64,000 bases of DNA from Aeromonas diversa CDC 2478-85 (GTDB lineage Bacteria > Pseudomonadota > Gammaproteobacteria > Enterobacterales > Aeromonadaceae), in NCBI RefSeq assembly GCF_000819805.1, contig NZ_CDCE01000029.1, positions 312,833 through 376,832 on the forward strand. The letters are read 5' to 3'. A program made the position numbers and the translations under genes. Positions 1 to 9,100 of this stretch are shown here, in pieces; position 1 is the stretch's first letter, and each line of letters opens with the position of its first letter. The notes beneath the pieces are model-generated. The model had not been told where the DNA came from. It was given only the letters and a program-made list of their open reading frames with translations, and did no database searches.

Positions 1-50
1 CGTTTAACGGCGCCGCACTCATAGCCGACCTGGTTGATCAGAAGTTCCAT
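1..50 (-). CDS. Start of a GH9-like glycoside hydrolase (partial)
   Basis: Only the first 16 codons are present; the rest lies left of the window. The peptide begins MELLINQVGYE, and an N-terminal 'NQVGY' motif is typical of the Ig-like domain that opens family 9 glycoside hydrolases. The ATG is 6 bases after the stop of the ATPase gene, so it is the next gene of the same operon. In Vibrio the chitobiose ABC transporter genes are also followed by a GH9-type gene, which supports the call. The assignment rests on a short peptide plus synteny. Confidence 0.5.
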   Translation of the reverse strand, partial: MELLINQVGYECGAVK

Positions 51-56
51 GGCGTC

Positions 57-1049
57 TCACTCGAACAGGTAGCAGCGAACGAAGTGGTTGTCGGCAAGCT
101 TGGTCACCGGCGGCAAGGTGGTCTTGCAACGTGGCTGGACCGAGTTACAGCGACCGGCAAACGGGCAACCGCACGATTCGGGCGTCCATAGCGGTATCTC
201 CCCCTTGCGCCCCCCCTCGAGGGCGGCGTGGATGCTCTTCTCGGGGTCCGGCACCGCCGAGATGAGCAGCTGGGTATAGGGGTGCTGAGGGTGGTGCAGG
301 ATCTCATCCACGTCGCCCCACTCCACCATGTGGCCCACGTACATCACCGCCAGATCTTCCGCCACGTAGCGGGCCGTGGCGATGTCGTGAGTGATGTAGA
401 GCATGGAGATGCCGAGCTCATTCTTCATCTGCTCCATCAGGTTGAGGATGCCGATGCGAATGGAGACGTCGAGCATGGAGGTGGGTTCGTCGGCCAGCAC
501 CACTTCGGCCTCTACCGCCAGATTGCGGGCAATGTTGACGCGCTGGCGCTGCCCCCCGGAGAGCTGGTGCGGGTACTTGGCCGCGGTCGCCTTGGCCGGG
601 GTCAGCCCCACCTTCTCGAGCAGGCCATAGACCATGTCGGGCAGGTCTCTCTTGTCGAGCACCTTGCTGTGCAGCAGCAGGGGACGGGCGATGTGGTGGT
701 AGATGGTATGGGTGGGATTGAGTGAACCGAACGGGTCCTGCCACACCATCTGCACACTCTGGCGGTAGTCGAGCAGGGCGGTGCCCTTGTCAAACTCATC
801 CAGATTGCGTCCCCGGTAGAGGATGCGGCCGGCGCTCGCCTTGTACATCTTGGCGATGATCTTGGCCACCGTGCTCTTACCCGAACCCGACTCGCCCACC
901 ACCGCCAGGGCACGCCCCTTGGAGAGGGTGAAGCTGATGTCCGAGAGGGCCCGCATCTTGTCGCTCTTCAGGGCGTTGGAGTTGATGGGGAAGTCCTTGT
1001 AGAGGTGCTGTACCTCGATGATGGCTTCCTGTCCGTGTGCAATCGTCAT
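57..1049 (-). CDS. ABC transporter ATPase, oligopeptide/chitobiose type (DppF-like)
   Basis: A 330-residue cytoplasmic ATPase of the Opp/Dpp family. Walker A (GESGSGKST), the ABC signature (LSGGQRQR) and Walker B (VVLADEPTS) are intact, followed by an H-loop region (YITHD). The C-terminus has the oligopeptide-transporter extension with a conserved Cys pair (CPFAGRC). It is the last transporter gene of a five-gene minus-strand cluster and lies 11 bases after the paired ATPase gene. Because the cluster sits beside chiS and a chitin-oligosaccharide-type binding protein, the likely substrate is (GlcNAc)n rather than peptides. The family is certain; the substrate is inferred from context. Confidence 0.9.
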   Translation of the reverse strand: MTIAHGQEAIIEVQHLYKDFPINSNALKSDKMRALSDISFTLSKGRALAVVGESGSGKSTVAKIIAKMYKASAGRILYRGRNLDEFDKGTALLDYRQSVQMVWQDPFGSLNPTHTIYHHIARPLLLHSKVLDKRDLPDMVYGLLEKVGLTPAKATAAKYPHQLSGGQRQRVNIARNLAVEAEVVLADEPTSMLDVSIRIGILNLMEQMKNELGISMLYITHDIATARYVAEDLAVMYVGHMVEWGDVDEILHHPQHPYTQLLISAVPDPEKSIHAALEGGRKGEIPLWTPESCGCPFAGRCNSVQPRCKTTLPPVTKLADNHFVRCYLFE

Positions 1050-1060
1050 GGCTTACATCC

Positions 1061-2071
1061 TCAAGCGCCAGCGGCCCGACTGAAATGAATGATCTGATCC
1101 TCTGCCTGGGTGTGGAGATGGCAGGCGGCGAGCTGACCCGGCCGTACCTCGTGCAGGGCCGTGTACTCCTGTTTGCAGCGGTCGTGTACCCGGTTACAGC
1201 GGGCCTGGAAGCGGCAGCCGACCGGCACCTCCAGCAGGTTGAGCGGGGTCCCCGGGATCCCCTCCAGCACCTTCTTCGGCCCGTGCAGGGGCGGGAAGGA
1301 GTTGCCGAGCCCTTTGGTATACGGGTGCAGTGGCGCGGTCAGGATCGCCTTGGACGGAGCCACCTCTACCAGTTCACCCGCGTACATGATGCCGATGCGA
1401 TCGCAGAACTCGACCATGAGCGAGAGATCGTGGGTGATGAAGAGGATTGAGAAGTTGAACTTCTCTTTGAGCGCATAGACCTTCTGCAGGATCTCGCGCT
1501 GCACCACCACGTCCAGGGCCGTGGTCGGCTCGTCCATGATGAGCAGCTCGGGGTTGAGGGCCAGCGCGATGGCGATCACCAGACGCTGGCGCATACCGCC
1601 GGAGAACTGGTGCGGGTAGTCGAGCAGCCGGCTCGGGTGGATGTCGACGATCTCGAGCAGCTCCTGGGCGCGCTTGATCGCCTCATAGCGGGTCAGCCCC
1701 GGGTTGTGGGCCAGCAGCACGTCGCAGAACTGCTCCTCCATGCGCAGCACGGGGTTGAGCGCGTTCATGGCGGATTGGAACACTACCGAGGCCTGTTGCC
1801 AGCGATAGTCGCGCAGACGGCGATCGTCGTAGCTCAGAATGTCTTCGCCCTTGAACAGGATCTGACCGCCACTGATGTAGGCGGGCGGCTTGTGCAGTCG
1901 GGCTACCGAGAAGGCGACGGTGGACTTGCCGCAGCCAGACTCGCCGGCAAGGCCAAACACTTCACCGGGGGCGATGTCGAAGCTGACCGAGTTGACGGCG
2001 CGCACGTCGCCATTTTCGGTGATGTAGTCGACGCAGAGATTGCGTACCGACAGCAGGGGTTGCTGGTTCAT
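1061..2071 (-). CDS. ABC transporter ATPase, oligopeptide/chitobiose type (DppD-like)
   Basis: The start is the ATG at 2071 ([11 protein letters not shown]), giving 336 residues. It forms an ATGA overlap with the stop of the upstream permease gene, and the longer in-frame extension merely reads through that permease gene in another frame. Walker A (GESGCGKST), signature (FSGGMRQR) and Walker B (LLIMDEPTT) are intact. The C-terminal oligopeptide-type extension has Cys residues (CRFQARC). It pairs with the neighbouring ATPase to energise the two permeases. The overlap implies translational coupling. Confidence 0.9.
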   Translation of the reverse strand: MNQQPLLSVRNLCVDYITENGDVRAVNSVSFDIAPGEVFGLAGESGCGKSTVAFSVARLHKPPAYISGGQILFKGEDILSYDDRRLRDYRWQQASVVFQSAMNALNPVLRMEEQFCDVLLAHNPGLTRYEAIKRAQELLEIVDIHPSRLLDYPHQFSGGMRQRLVIAIALALNPELLIMDEPTTALDVVVQREILQKVYALKEKFNFSILFITHDLSLMVEFCDRIGIMYAGELVEVAPSKAILTAPLHPYTKGLGNSFPPLHGPKKVLEGIPGTPLNLLEVPVGCRFQARCNRVHDRCKQEYTALHEVRPGQLAACHLHTQAEDQIIHFSRAAGA

Positions 2072-2988
2072 GCTGTCTTCTCCTGTGCTGTGGCAACCGG
2101 TGTGGTGACCGGGGCGGCGAGTTTCTTCCAGCGGCTCAGCCCCTTGTGGGAGCGCAGCTGCGGGTTGGCGATCTCGTCGATGGCGAAGTTGAGCATGGCC
2201 AGGCCCGCGCCCAGGGTGGCGATGGCAAAGCAGGGGGCCAGGATCTCCCACCAGGCGCCGATCAGGATGGCGCTCGAGGTCTGGGCGTTGTAGAGCATGA
2301 TGCCCCAGCTCACGACGGTGGGGTCACCCAAGCCCAGGAACTCCAGGGTCGCCTCGGTGACGATGGCGTAGATGATGGAGCCGATAAAGCTCACGCCGAT
2401 GATGGAGATGAGGTTGGGCAGAATTTCCACCAGTATGATGCGCCAGGCCGGCTCGCCCAGCACCTCGGCGGCGATGACGAACTCTTTCTCCCGCAGGGCC
2501 AGGGTCTGGGCGCGGATGACGCGCGCGCCATAGGCCCAGGAGGTTAGCCCTATGATGAGGGCGATGACCCAGGGGGAGGCTTCCCCGATGAAGCTGGCGA
2601 GCACCAATAGCAAGGGGAGGTTGGGGATCACCAGCACTACGTTCATCAGGAAGGTGAGGCACTCATCCACCAGGCCGCCGAAGTAGCCGGCGGTGATGCC
2701 GATAGCGACCGCCAGGGCGCAGACCAAGAGACCCGCGCTGAAGCCCACCATCAGGGAGACGCGCGCCCCGTTGGTGAACTGGGCCCAGATGTCGTGACCC
2801 ATGCGGGTTGAGCCCATCACATACTCGGCACTGGGGGGCTGGTGGGGGCGGGCCACCCGCTTGGTCGGCTCGTTGCTGGCCAGGAGGGGAGCAAAGATGG
2901 CCATCAGTACGAAGGCGACGACGATGGCGAGGCCGAAGGCGGCCTTCTTGTTGCCCAGTAAAATCTTGAGAATGGTCGGCATACGCAT
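2068..2988 (-). CDS. ABC transporter permease (DppC-like), chitobiose type
   Basis: A 306-residue inner-membrane permease with about six hydrophobic segments. It has the N-terminal extension of DppC/OppC proteins (first helix around residues 15-38) and a binding-protein-dependent transport domain with an EAA-type cytoplasmic loop near residues 185-205. It lies one base after the DppB-like permease gene and overlaps the next ATPase gene by four bases, so all are one transcript. The partner subunits and the binding protein at 4092-5777 suggest uptake of chitin disaccharide. Confidence 0.88.
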   Translation of the reverse strand: MRMPTILKILLGNKKAAFGLAIVVAFVLMAIFAPLLASNEPTKRVARPHQPPSAEYVMGSTRMGHDIWAQFTNGARVSLMVGFSAGLLVCALAVAIGITAGYFGGLVDECLTFLMNVVLVIPNLPLLLVLASFIGEASPWVIALIIGLTSWAYGARVIRAQTLALREKEFVIAAEVLGEPAWRIILVEILPNLISIIGVSFIGSIIYAIVTEATLEFLGLGDPTVVSWGIMLYNAQTSSAILIGAWWEILAPCFAIATLGAGLAMLNFAIDEIANPQLRSHKGLSRWKKLAAPVTTPVATAQEKTA

Positions 2989-2989
2989 C

Positions 2990-3973
2990 TTATTTGCCTC
3001 CTGTACGCAGACGGGGATCCAGGAAGACGTAGAGCACGTCGGCCAGGAAGTTGAAGCTGAGCATGGTGATGGTCATGATGAGCAGCTGCCCCTGAATGAG
3101 CGGGTAGTCACGGGCCAGAATGCCCTGATAGAGGGTCAGGCCCAGGCCGGGGTAGTTGAAGATCACCTCGGTGATGAGGGAGCCGCCGATGACGAAACCG
3201 AGCGCCATGGAGAGGGCGGTGACGCTGGGCAGGATGGCGTTGCGAGCGCCGTAGTTGAAGATCACCCGGTTGCTGGAGAGCCCCTTGGCCTTGGCCATGG
3301 TGATGTAGTCTTCGCCCAGCAGATTGATCATGTTGTTGCGCATGGTGATGAGAAAGCCCCCCACCTGCACCAGGGCCAGGGTGCCCACCGGCATGATGGC
3401 GTGGGTCAGGATGCTCTTGATGTGCTCCCAGCCCCAGTCGGGGGTGATCTCCGGGCTGTAGGCATAGCCGATGGGCAGCCATTCCAGGCTCACCCCGAAC
3501 AGGAAGAGGGCGAGTAAAGAGACGACTACCGGGGGGATGGCTTGCATCACCAGGGTGAGGGGGGAAAGCACGCTGTCCATGCGGCCACCGCGATACCAGG
3601 CGGCGAAGATGCCGACGATGGAGCCGATGGAGAAGCTCAGGATGGTGGAAGTGCCCACCAGAAACAGGGTCCAGCCGATGGCGCGACCCAGCACGTCAGA
3701 GACCTGCTGCGGATAGAAGCGCACCGAGGTGCCGAGATCCCAGGTGAAGACGCTCTTCACATAGGTCAGAAATTGGGTGCCAATCGGGCCGTCAACGAAG
3801 CCGAAGGTGGCCTTGAGAGCCTCGAGGGCGGCCGGTTCCATCATGGCGCCGGCGCGGGCAAACATCACGGAGACGGGATCGCCTGGCATGGCGCGGGGGA
3901 GCAGGAAGTTGATGGTGGCGGCTACCAGAAAGGCAACCAGATAGAAGGAGAAACGTCTCAGTATGAATCCCAT
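2990..3973 (-). CDS. ABC transporter permease (DppB-like), chitobiose type
   Basis: A 327-residue inner-membrane permease of the DppB/OppB class. The N-terminal region around 'LLPRAMPGDP' matches the conserved periplasmic motif after the first helix, and the transport domain follows with five further hydrophobic segments. The ATG at 3973 is preferred over the one at 4006 because AAAGGT sits at proper spacing upstream and the protein then begins right at the first membrane helix (MGFILRRF). It lies about 120 bases downstream of the binding-protein gene, with a strong hairpin between them. Confidence 0.88.
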   Translation of the reverse strand: MGFILRRFSFYLVAFLVAATINFLLPRAMPGDPVSVMFARAGAMMEPAALEALKATFGFVDGPIGTQFLTYVKSVFTWDLGTSVRFYPQQVSDVLGRAIGWTLFLVGTSTILSFSIGSIVGIFAAWYRGGRMDSVLSPLTLVMQAIPPVVVSLLALFLFGVSLEWLPIGYAYSPEITPDWGWEHIKSILTHAIMPVGTLALVQVGGFLITMRNNMINLLGEDYITMAKAKGLSSNRVIFNYGARNAILPSVTALSMALGFVIGGSLITEVIFNYPGLGLTLYQGILARDYPLIQGQLLIMTITMLSFNFLADVLYVFLDPRLRTGGK

Positions 3974-4065
3974 GATAGTACCTTTTACTGCAAGCCTGCC
4001 CCGCATCGGGTATAGCTACCCCAACCCCGGCAGAACCGGGACAAGAGGTGGATGACGGGGAAGAG

Positions 4066-4083
4066 GGCCCCCCGCAGGGGGCC
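4066..4083 (-). promoter_or_regulatory. Hairpin between binding-protein and permease genes
   Basis: A 7-bp GC-only stem (GGCCCCC / GGGGGCC) with a 4-base loop lies 9 bases after the binding-protein stop codon. No T-run follows. Such structures commonly stabilise the upstream binding-protein mRNA or reduce read-through, so that more binding protein than permease is made. A weaker hairpin (GGGTA/TACCC) lies at 4008-4021. The function is inferred. Confidence 0.5.
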
Positions 4084-4091
4084 GGGATTGA

Positions 4092-5777
4092 TTAGCTGTT
4101 TGGCTTGAGGGACAACACGTGCAGCAGACGCTCGGGTGTGTCCGGGTGGAGCTGGGGTTTGGCAACCGGGTTGTCGGCACTGAACCAGCCATTGAAGCGC
4201 TTGGTGCTGTACTCGTACCAGGTCGGGTTGTTGAACACCGGGATGATGGTCTGGTTGGCACCGACCTTCTCCTGGATGGCGAACATGATCTCCTTCTGCT
4301 TGGCCGCATCGGCGGTCTGGGTGAAGTCGTCGATCAGCTTGTCCAGCGCCGGGTCCTTGTAGCGGGGGGCCGCGAAGCGGTTGCCACGCTCACCCATGTT
4401 GCGGGAGTGGAAGGCGGTCTCGAAGTACTTGTGCGGGTTGGCACCGGCAAAGTAACCCTGCAGGGCGACGTCGAAGTCGCCGGTGATCAGGTTCTCGGTC
4501 CAGACGGTGGCTTCCGGGGTGGCGGTCTTGGCATTCAGGCCCAGTGCCTGCAGCCCTTCCACGCCGATCTGTACCGTGTTGACCCAGTCGGTCCAGCCGT
4601 TCGGTACCAGCACCTTGAACTCGATCTTCTTGCAGCTCGGGGTGTCGAGGAACTTGTCGCCGTCACAATCCTTGTAGCCCGCTTCCTTCAGCAGCGCCTT
4701 GGCCCCTTCCAGATCGAACTTGTTGTACTTGCCGTACTTCTTGTCCACTTCCGGGTTGTTCCAGGAGTCGAATGCCTTGCCAAGGCCGGACGGGTATTCG
4801 TTGACGGTCGGGTAGCCGTAGCCCGCGATGTCCACCATGGACTGGCGGTCCATCGCCATGGAGAAGGCGCGACGGAAGTTGATGTCATTGAAGGCTTCGT
4901 GGTTGCCCGGGTTCTTGGTTTGGAAGTTGACGTTGAACGCCACGGTACCTGAGGCGGGGAACCAGTACTTGTTGTTCTTCGGATCGTTGCCGACGTAGAG
5001 ACGCTCGATGTCCGGCACGAAGGAGCCGAACCAGTCGATGTCACCCTTCATGACGGCGGCCAGTACCTGGTCGTTGGTGGCCATCTGCGGCATACGGATA
5101 CAGTCGATGGCGAGGTTGGCGTTATCCCAGTAGTGGGGGTTGCGGCACTGGGTGTAGAGCTGGGCGGAGAAGTTGTCCACCTCGGTGAACGGGCCGGTAC
5201 CAACCGGCTTGTCGTTGGTGAAGGCGACCGGGTCTTTGACCGACTTCCACTGGTGTTCAGGCACAATCGGAACCAGAACCAGATCGTTCACCACGTTGGT
5301 GTTGACGGCACTCAGGATGAACTTCACCTTGTTGGGGGCCAGCTTCTCGACGCTCTCGATCTGGGTCCAGATTGAGCGCTCATCCAGGGCCTTGTTGGCC
5401 TTGACCAGGTTGAAGGAGAAGAGGATGTCGTCTGCATCAAAGGCTTCGCCATCAGACCACTTCACCCCGTCACGCAGATCGAAGGTGACGGATTTGAGGT
5501 CATCGCTGAAGGCGTAGTTGGTCGCCAGGCGGAAGACCGGTTTACCCCCCTGCATATCGTTGAAGATCACCAGGGGTTCATAGATGAAGTGGCGGGTGGT
5601 GTGCAGCAGGCCAGCCTGCAGGAAGGGGTTGAAGTTCTTCACCCAGGCAGTTTCCTGCTGGGCCACCAGGGTCAGTACCGTCTTGTTATCGGCAGCCACT
5701 GCGGTGCCGGCAGCACCGGCAATCATCAGGGTACCCAGCATGACCGAGGCAGAGAGTTTGGACAGTTTGGCAAGCAT
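4092..5777 (-). CDS. cbp: Periplasmic chitin-oligosaccharide-binding protein (SBP family 5)
   Basis: A 561-residue extracellular solute-binding protein family 5 member. It has a Sec signal peptide (basic start, hydrophobic core about residues 11-24, cleavage near AVA-A28). The sequence has the layout of the Vibrio chitin oligosaccharide-binding protein, with length close to the ~556 residues expected. It precedes the transporter genes and follows chiS, the same order as in Vibrio cholerae, where this protein also holds ChiS inactive until chitin sugars bind. The start has AAGGAA at good spacing. The alternative is a dipeptide-binding protein, but the chiS neighbour makes chitobiose more likely. 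Confidence 0.8.
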   Translation of the reverse strand: MLAKLSKLSASVMLGTLMIAGAAGTAVAADNKTVLTLVAQQETAWVKNFNPFLQAGLLHTTRHFIYEPLVIFNDMQGGKPVFRLATNYAFSDDLKSVTFDLRDGVKWSDGEAFDADDILFSFNLVKANKALDERSIWTQIESVEKLAPNKVKFILSAVNTNVVNDLVLVPIVPEHQWKSVKDPVAFTNDKPVGTGPFTEVDNFSAQLYTQCRNPHYWDNANLAIDCIRMPQMATNDQVLAAVMKGDIDWFGSFVPDIERLYVGNDPKNNKYWFPASGTVAFNVNFQTKNPGNHEAFNDINFRRAFSMAMDRQSMVDIAGYGYPTVNEYPSGLGKAFDSWNNPEVDKKYGKYNKFDLEGAKALLKEAGYKDCDGDKFLDTPSCKKIEFKVLVPNGWTDWVNTVQIGVEGLQALGLNAKTATPEATVWTENLITGDFDVALQGYFAGANPHKYFETAFHSRNMGERGNRFAAPRYKDPALDKLIDDFTQTADAAKQKEIMFAIQEKVGANQTIIPVFNNPTWYEYSTKRFNGWFSADNPVAKPQLHPDTPERLLHVLSLKPNS

Positions 5778-5960
5778 AGTTATTCCTTTCTTCTTTTATT
5801 CCTTGTTTTGGAGTGAGCACCGAGCCTCGCATGCTGGTGAGGTCGGCCCTCTGTCGTTGGTGTGGTCTTGTGCCACTTGTTGCTTTCCAACGTCTCTAGC
5901 AAAGCAGAGGTAAGGGCATAACCCAAGTGGTGAGATCGTCGATTTCGTAAAAAACCGCAG

Positions 5961-5984
5961 CGCTTCGTCAAATTCGTCAAAGCG
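5961..5984. repeat. Tandem 9-bp repeat flanked by CGC/GCG
   Basis: Two perfect adjacent copies of TTCGTCAAA (5964-5972 and 5973-5981) are bracketed by CGC and GCG, so the outer bases also form an inverted repeat (CGCTT...AAGCG). It lies about 185 bases upstream of the cbp start and is a candidate binding site for ChiS or another regulator of chitin-sugar uptake. Function inferred from position. Confidence 0.45.
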
Positions 5985-6030
5985 ATTTTTTAATCGTTTA
6001 TTTTCAATGCGTTACATTCTTTCTTTTGGC

Positions 6031-6062
6031 GTAAAAAGTACCTGAAAAAATGCGCTTTTTAC
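6031..6062. repeat. Inverted repeat with GTAAAAAG arms
   Basis: GTAAAAAG (6031-6038) and CTTTTTAC (6055-6062) form an 8-bp inverted repeat with a 16-base spacer, between chiS and cbp. It could be an operator or a weak hairpin. Confidence 0.4.
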
Positions 6063-6145
6063 AAAAGTGTGACACGAGTCCGGCGGCCCGAACGCCCTCC
6101 TTTCACGGACCATATTTTCGATGAAAAAAAAGAGGGCACCGGGGA

Positions 6146-9100
6146 TCAGGGACGTCGGCTGGCGAGTTGGCGCAGCTCCTGGCTGCACTGGTGCAGCCGC
6201 TGCCGAGCGCCTTCATCGAGGGGGCAGTGCTGCAGTACATACTCGGCGGTGGCCACCACCGTCTTCCAGCGCGGGGTCTGGGGCAGGGTATCCAGATGCA
6301 GGTACTTGTCGAGGGTGCGGGTCTGGGGGCTCGACTTGTCGAGATAGACGCGCCACAGCTTGCTCTTCTCGGCCAGCGCCACCTTGCCCTTACCGGTGGC
6401 GTCTTGCCACGCCTCGAGTGAGAGCTGCATGGTATCGACCAGAGTGCGGCGCAGGGGATCGTCATCTTGCTGGCGGATCAGGGTGTCGGCCAGAGTGCGG
6501 AACTCGCCGCCGAGGCGGCTGAGCTCGCCGAGCAGTTGATCGTCTTCGATGATGGCCTGACGCGACAGGCTACGCAGGGCATTCTCCAGGGCGAGCACCC
6601 GCTCCGGTGTGGCCGTCTCCCACGGCAGCAGGCAGAGGGCGAGTGCCGCTTCTCCCTGGAAGCGAGTCTCGATCAGGTGAGCCGTCATCGACGTTACCTG
6701 TCCCGCCAGAACGAGGGTCAGGGTCTGCTGCCCCTCCTTAAGCTCGGGGAGTGGGGCTGCCAGCAGCTCGGCGAGATGCATCTGCTCGAGGGGGCGCTCG
6801 TCGGACAGACCGAGCAACTCGGCAGCCGCTCGGGAGGCAAACAGCAGGGTGCCGTCATGACGCACGAAGAGCAGGGGATCGCGCCCCTGGGTCAACAGGT
6901 TTAGCAGGTGGCGCTGATCCTCCTGAAGGGCCTGTTGCAGGGAGAGGCGATGCTCGACTTCTCGCTTGAGCAGGTCGTTCTCCACCAGGGTGTCACGACC
7001 CCGTTTGGCCTCAAGCAGGGCATTGACCCGGGCCAGCAGCTCCTCCCGAGCGAAGGGCTTGACCAGATAGTCGTTGGCCCCGGCACTGAACCCTTCCTCG
7101 ATATCCTTGGGTGCGCCGAGGGCGGTGAGCAGCAGCACGGGCAGACGATCGCGCGAGAGATGCTCACGCAGACGGCGGCAGACGTCGAAGCCCGAAAGGG
7201 TCGGCATCATGACGTCGAGCAGCAGGAGATCCACCGGCTCCTCCTCGAGGCGGCGCAGGGCGTCGTGGCCATCGCCACTGGTCAGGATGCGGTAACCGCA
7301 GGGCGCGAGCAGGTGCTGCAAGATGTGAAGATTGATGGGCTCGTCATCGACGATAAGCAGACAGGGAGCATCGTCCGGGAGCGGGGCCGCTTCGTATTCG
7401 GGCAACGGGGCCGGCTGTTGGCGTAGCAGTTGCTGCTCCATGGGGCGAACATCCGGAACCATAGGGATGGCGCCGCCGCTGGCCAGGGGGAGGGTGAAAG
7501 AGAAGGTGGAGCCCACGTCTCGCTCGCTGCTCACCTCCAGCGTCCCTCCCATCAGCTGTACCAGTTGGCGGGTGATGGTCAGCCCCAGGCCCGATCCCTG
7601 TTTGATCCCTTCCAGCTGCACCAGTGGCTCAAAGATGTGCTCCAGCTGTTCCTTCGGAATGCCGATCCCGGTGTCGGTCACCCGAAAGCGCAGACTGTCT
7701 CCCTCGACGGCGGCGCTCAGCACCACCTTGCCCTCAGGGGTGTACTTGATGGCATTGCCGACCAGGTTCCACAGCACCTGCTCGAGTCGCTGCTCGTCAG
7801 CCATCACCGCAGGCAGATCGTCTGTCGTGAGGTCGACCAGGCGCAAGGGTTTGGCCTGGATAAGGTGGTGGCAGAGATCGAGCACCAGCCGGATCACCCC
7901 CTTGGAGGAGACGGGAGCGGCATGGATATCGAGCTGGCCGTGGCGCATGCGATGGTAATCGAGCAGATCGTCGACCAGGCGTGCCAGGCTGTCGGCGCTT
8001 TTGACAATCAGGCTGAGCTGGTCCTGCTGTCGCTCGGTCAGGGCATCTCGCTGGGTGAGCATGGCCTCGGCCATGCCTCTGATGCCGTGAATGGGGGTAC
8101 GCAGCTCATGGGAGGTGTTGGCCAGCAACTCATCCTTGAGGCGGTCCGCCTGCTGCAGGCTGAGGTTCTGACGGTGCGTCAACTCGACTTGCTCCTGCAA
8201 CGCCTCGGTCTGGCGGGCGATGAGGGCCAGCTTTTCCCTGAGTGACGATTGCATGTGGGCAAAGGCGCGCGAGAGCATGGCAATCTCGCCGTCCCCGCCA
8301 GGGGGCGTGATGGGATGCTCAAGATCGCCGTTGGCGACGCGCTCTGCTGCCTTGGCCAATCCTCGCAGAGGCGCCGTAATGGTGTCCGACAGCCAGCGGG
8401 AGAGGAAGATGGCGAGAATGATGGAGCCGAGCGTGAGGGTAACGGTAAAGGTTTCGAGCTGGTGGATCCTGGCGTAGGCCTCGCGGGTGGAGATCTCGGC
8501 GATGAGCGCCCACTCCGAGCCAAACACCCTGACCGGGGTATAGGCAGCCAGTACCTCATCTCCCAGATAGGAGGTGAAGAGCCCCACCCCTTGCTTGCCG
8601 GCCAGCGTTTGCTCCACGAGCGGGGTATTCATGGGATGTGCCGCAGGTGAGAAGCTCTGTGCCACGCTGTAGCGGGGATCGAGCCAGGCATCGGCGCGCA
8701 TGCGCCTGTCCGGCCCCACCAGTATGGTTTCGCCTGTCTCGCCGAGCCCCTCGCGCTCCCCCATGATCTCGCTTAGCTTGTCGGTGCGCAGCTCGAAGAT
8801 GACCACGCCGCGCACGTAGTCATATTGCATCACAGGGGCAGCCAGGTAGGCGACCACCTCACCACTCAGGGGATTGAGGCCAAAATCGCTGAACTCGAAC
8901 ACTTGCTGCGGGGCCAAACCACCATCCAGGCTGCGTTTGACCCGTCTGAAGGTGGTGGCCAGTTCGCTGTTTTGATAGGGGCCCGAGAGCAGGTTGGTGG
9001 CAAAATTGGGGCGTTTGGTGACCGAATAGACCACATCCCCGCTGAGATCGACCAGATAGATATCCGAGTAGTGGCCGCTGCGCACCATATCCGCGTAACC

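Larger units (their letters stand above)
5778..6145. promoter_or_regulatory. Intergenic region between chiS and cbp: transporter operon control region
   Basis: 368 bases without a gene. The chiS end is followed on the minus strand by a T-run (complement of 6122-6129). Within the region are an AT-rich block (about 5940-6065), a tandem 9-bp repeat, an inverted repeat with 8-bp arms and a small palindrome CGATT-N4-AATCG (5983-5996). It must contain the promoter of the chitobiose operon. No -10/-35 pair stood out clearly enough to call. Confidence 0.5.
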
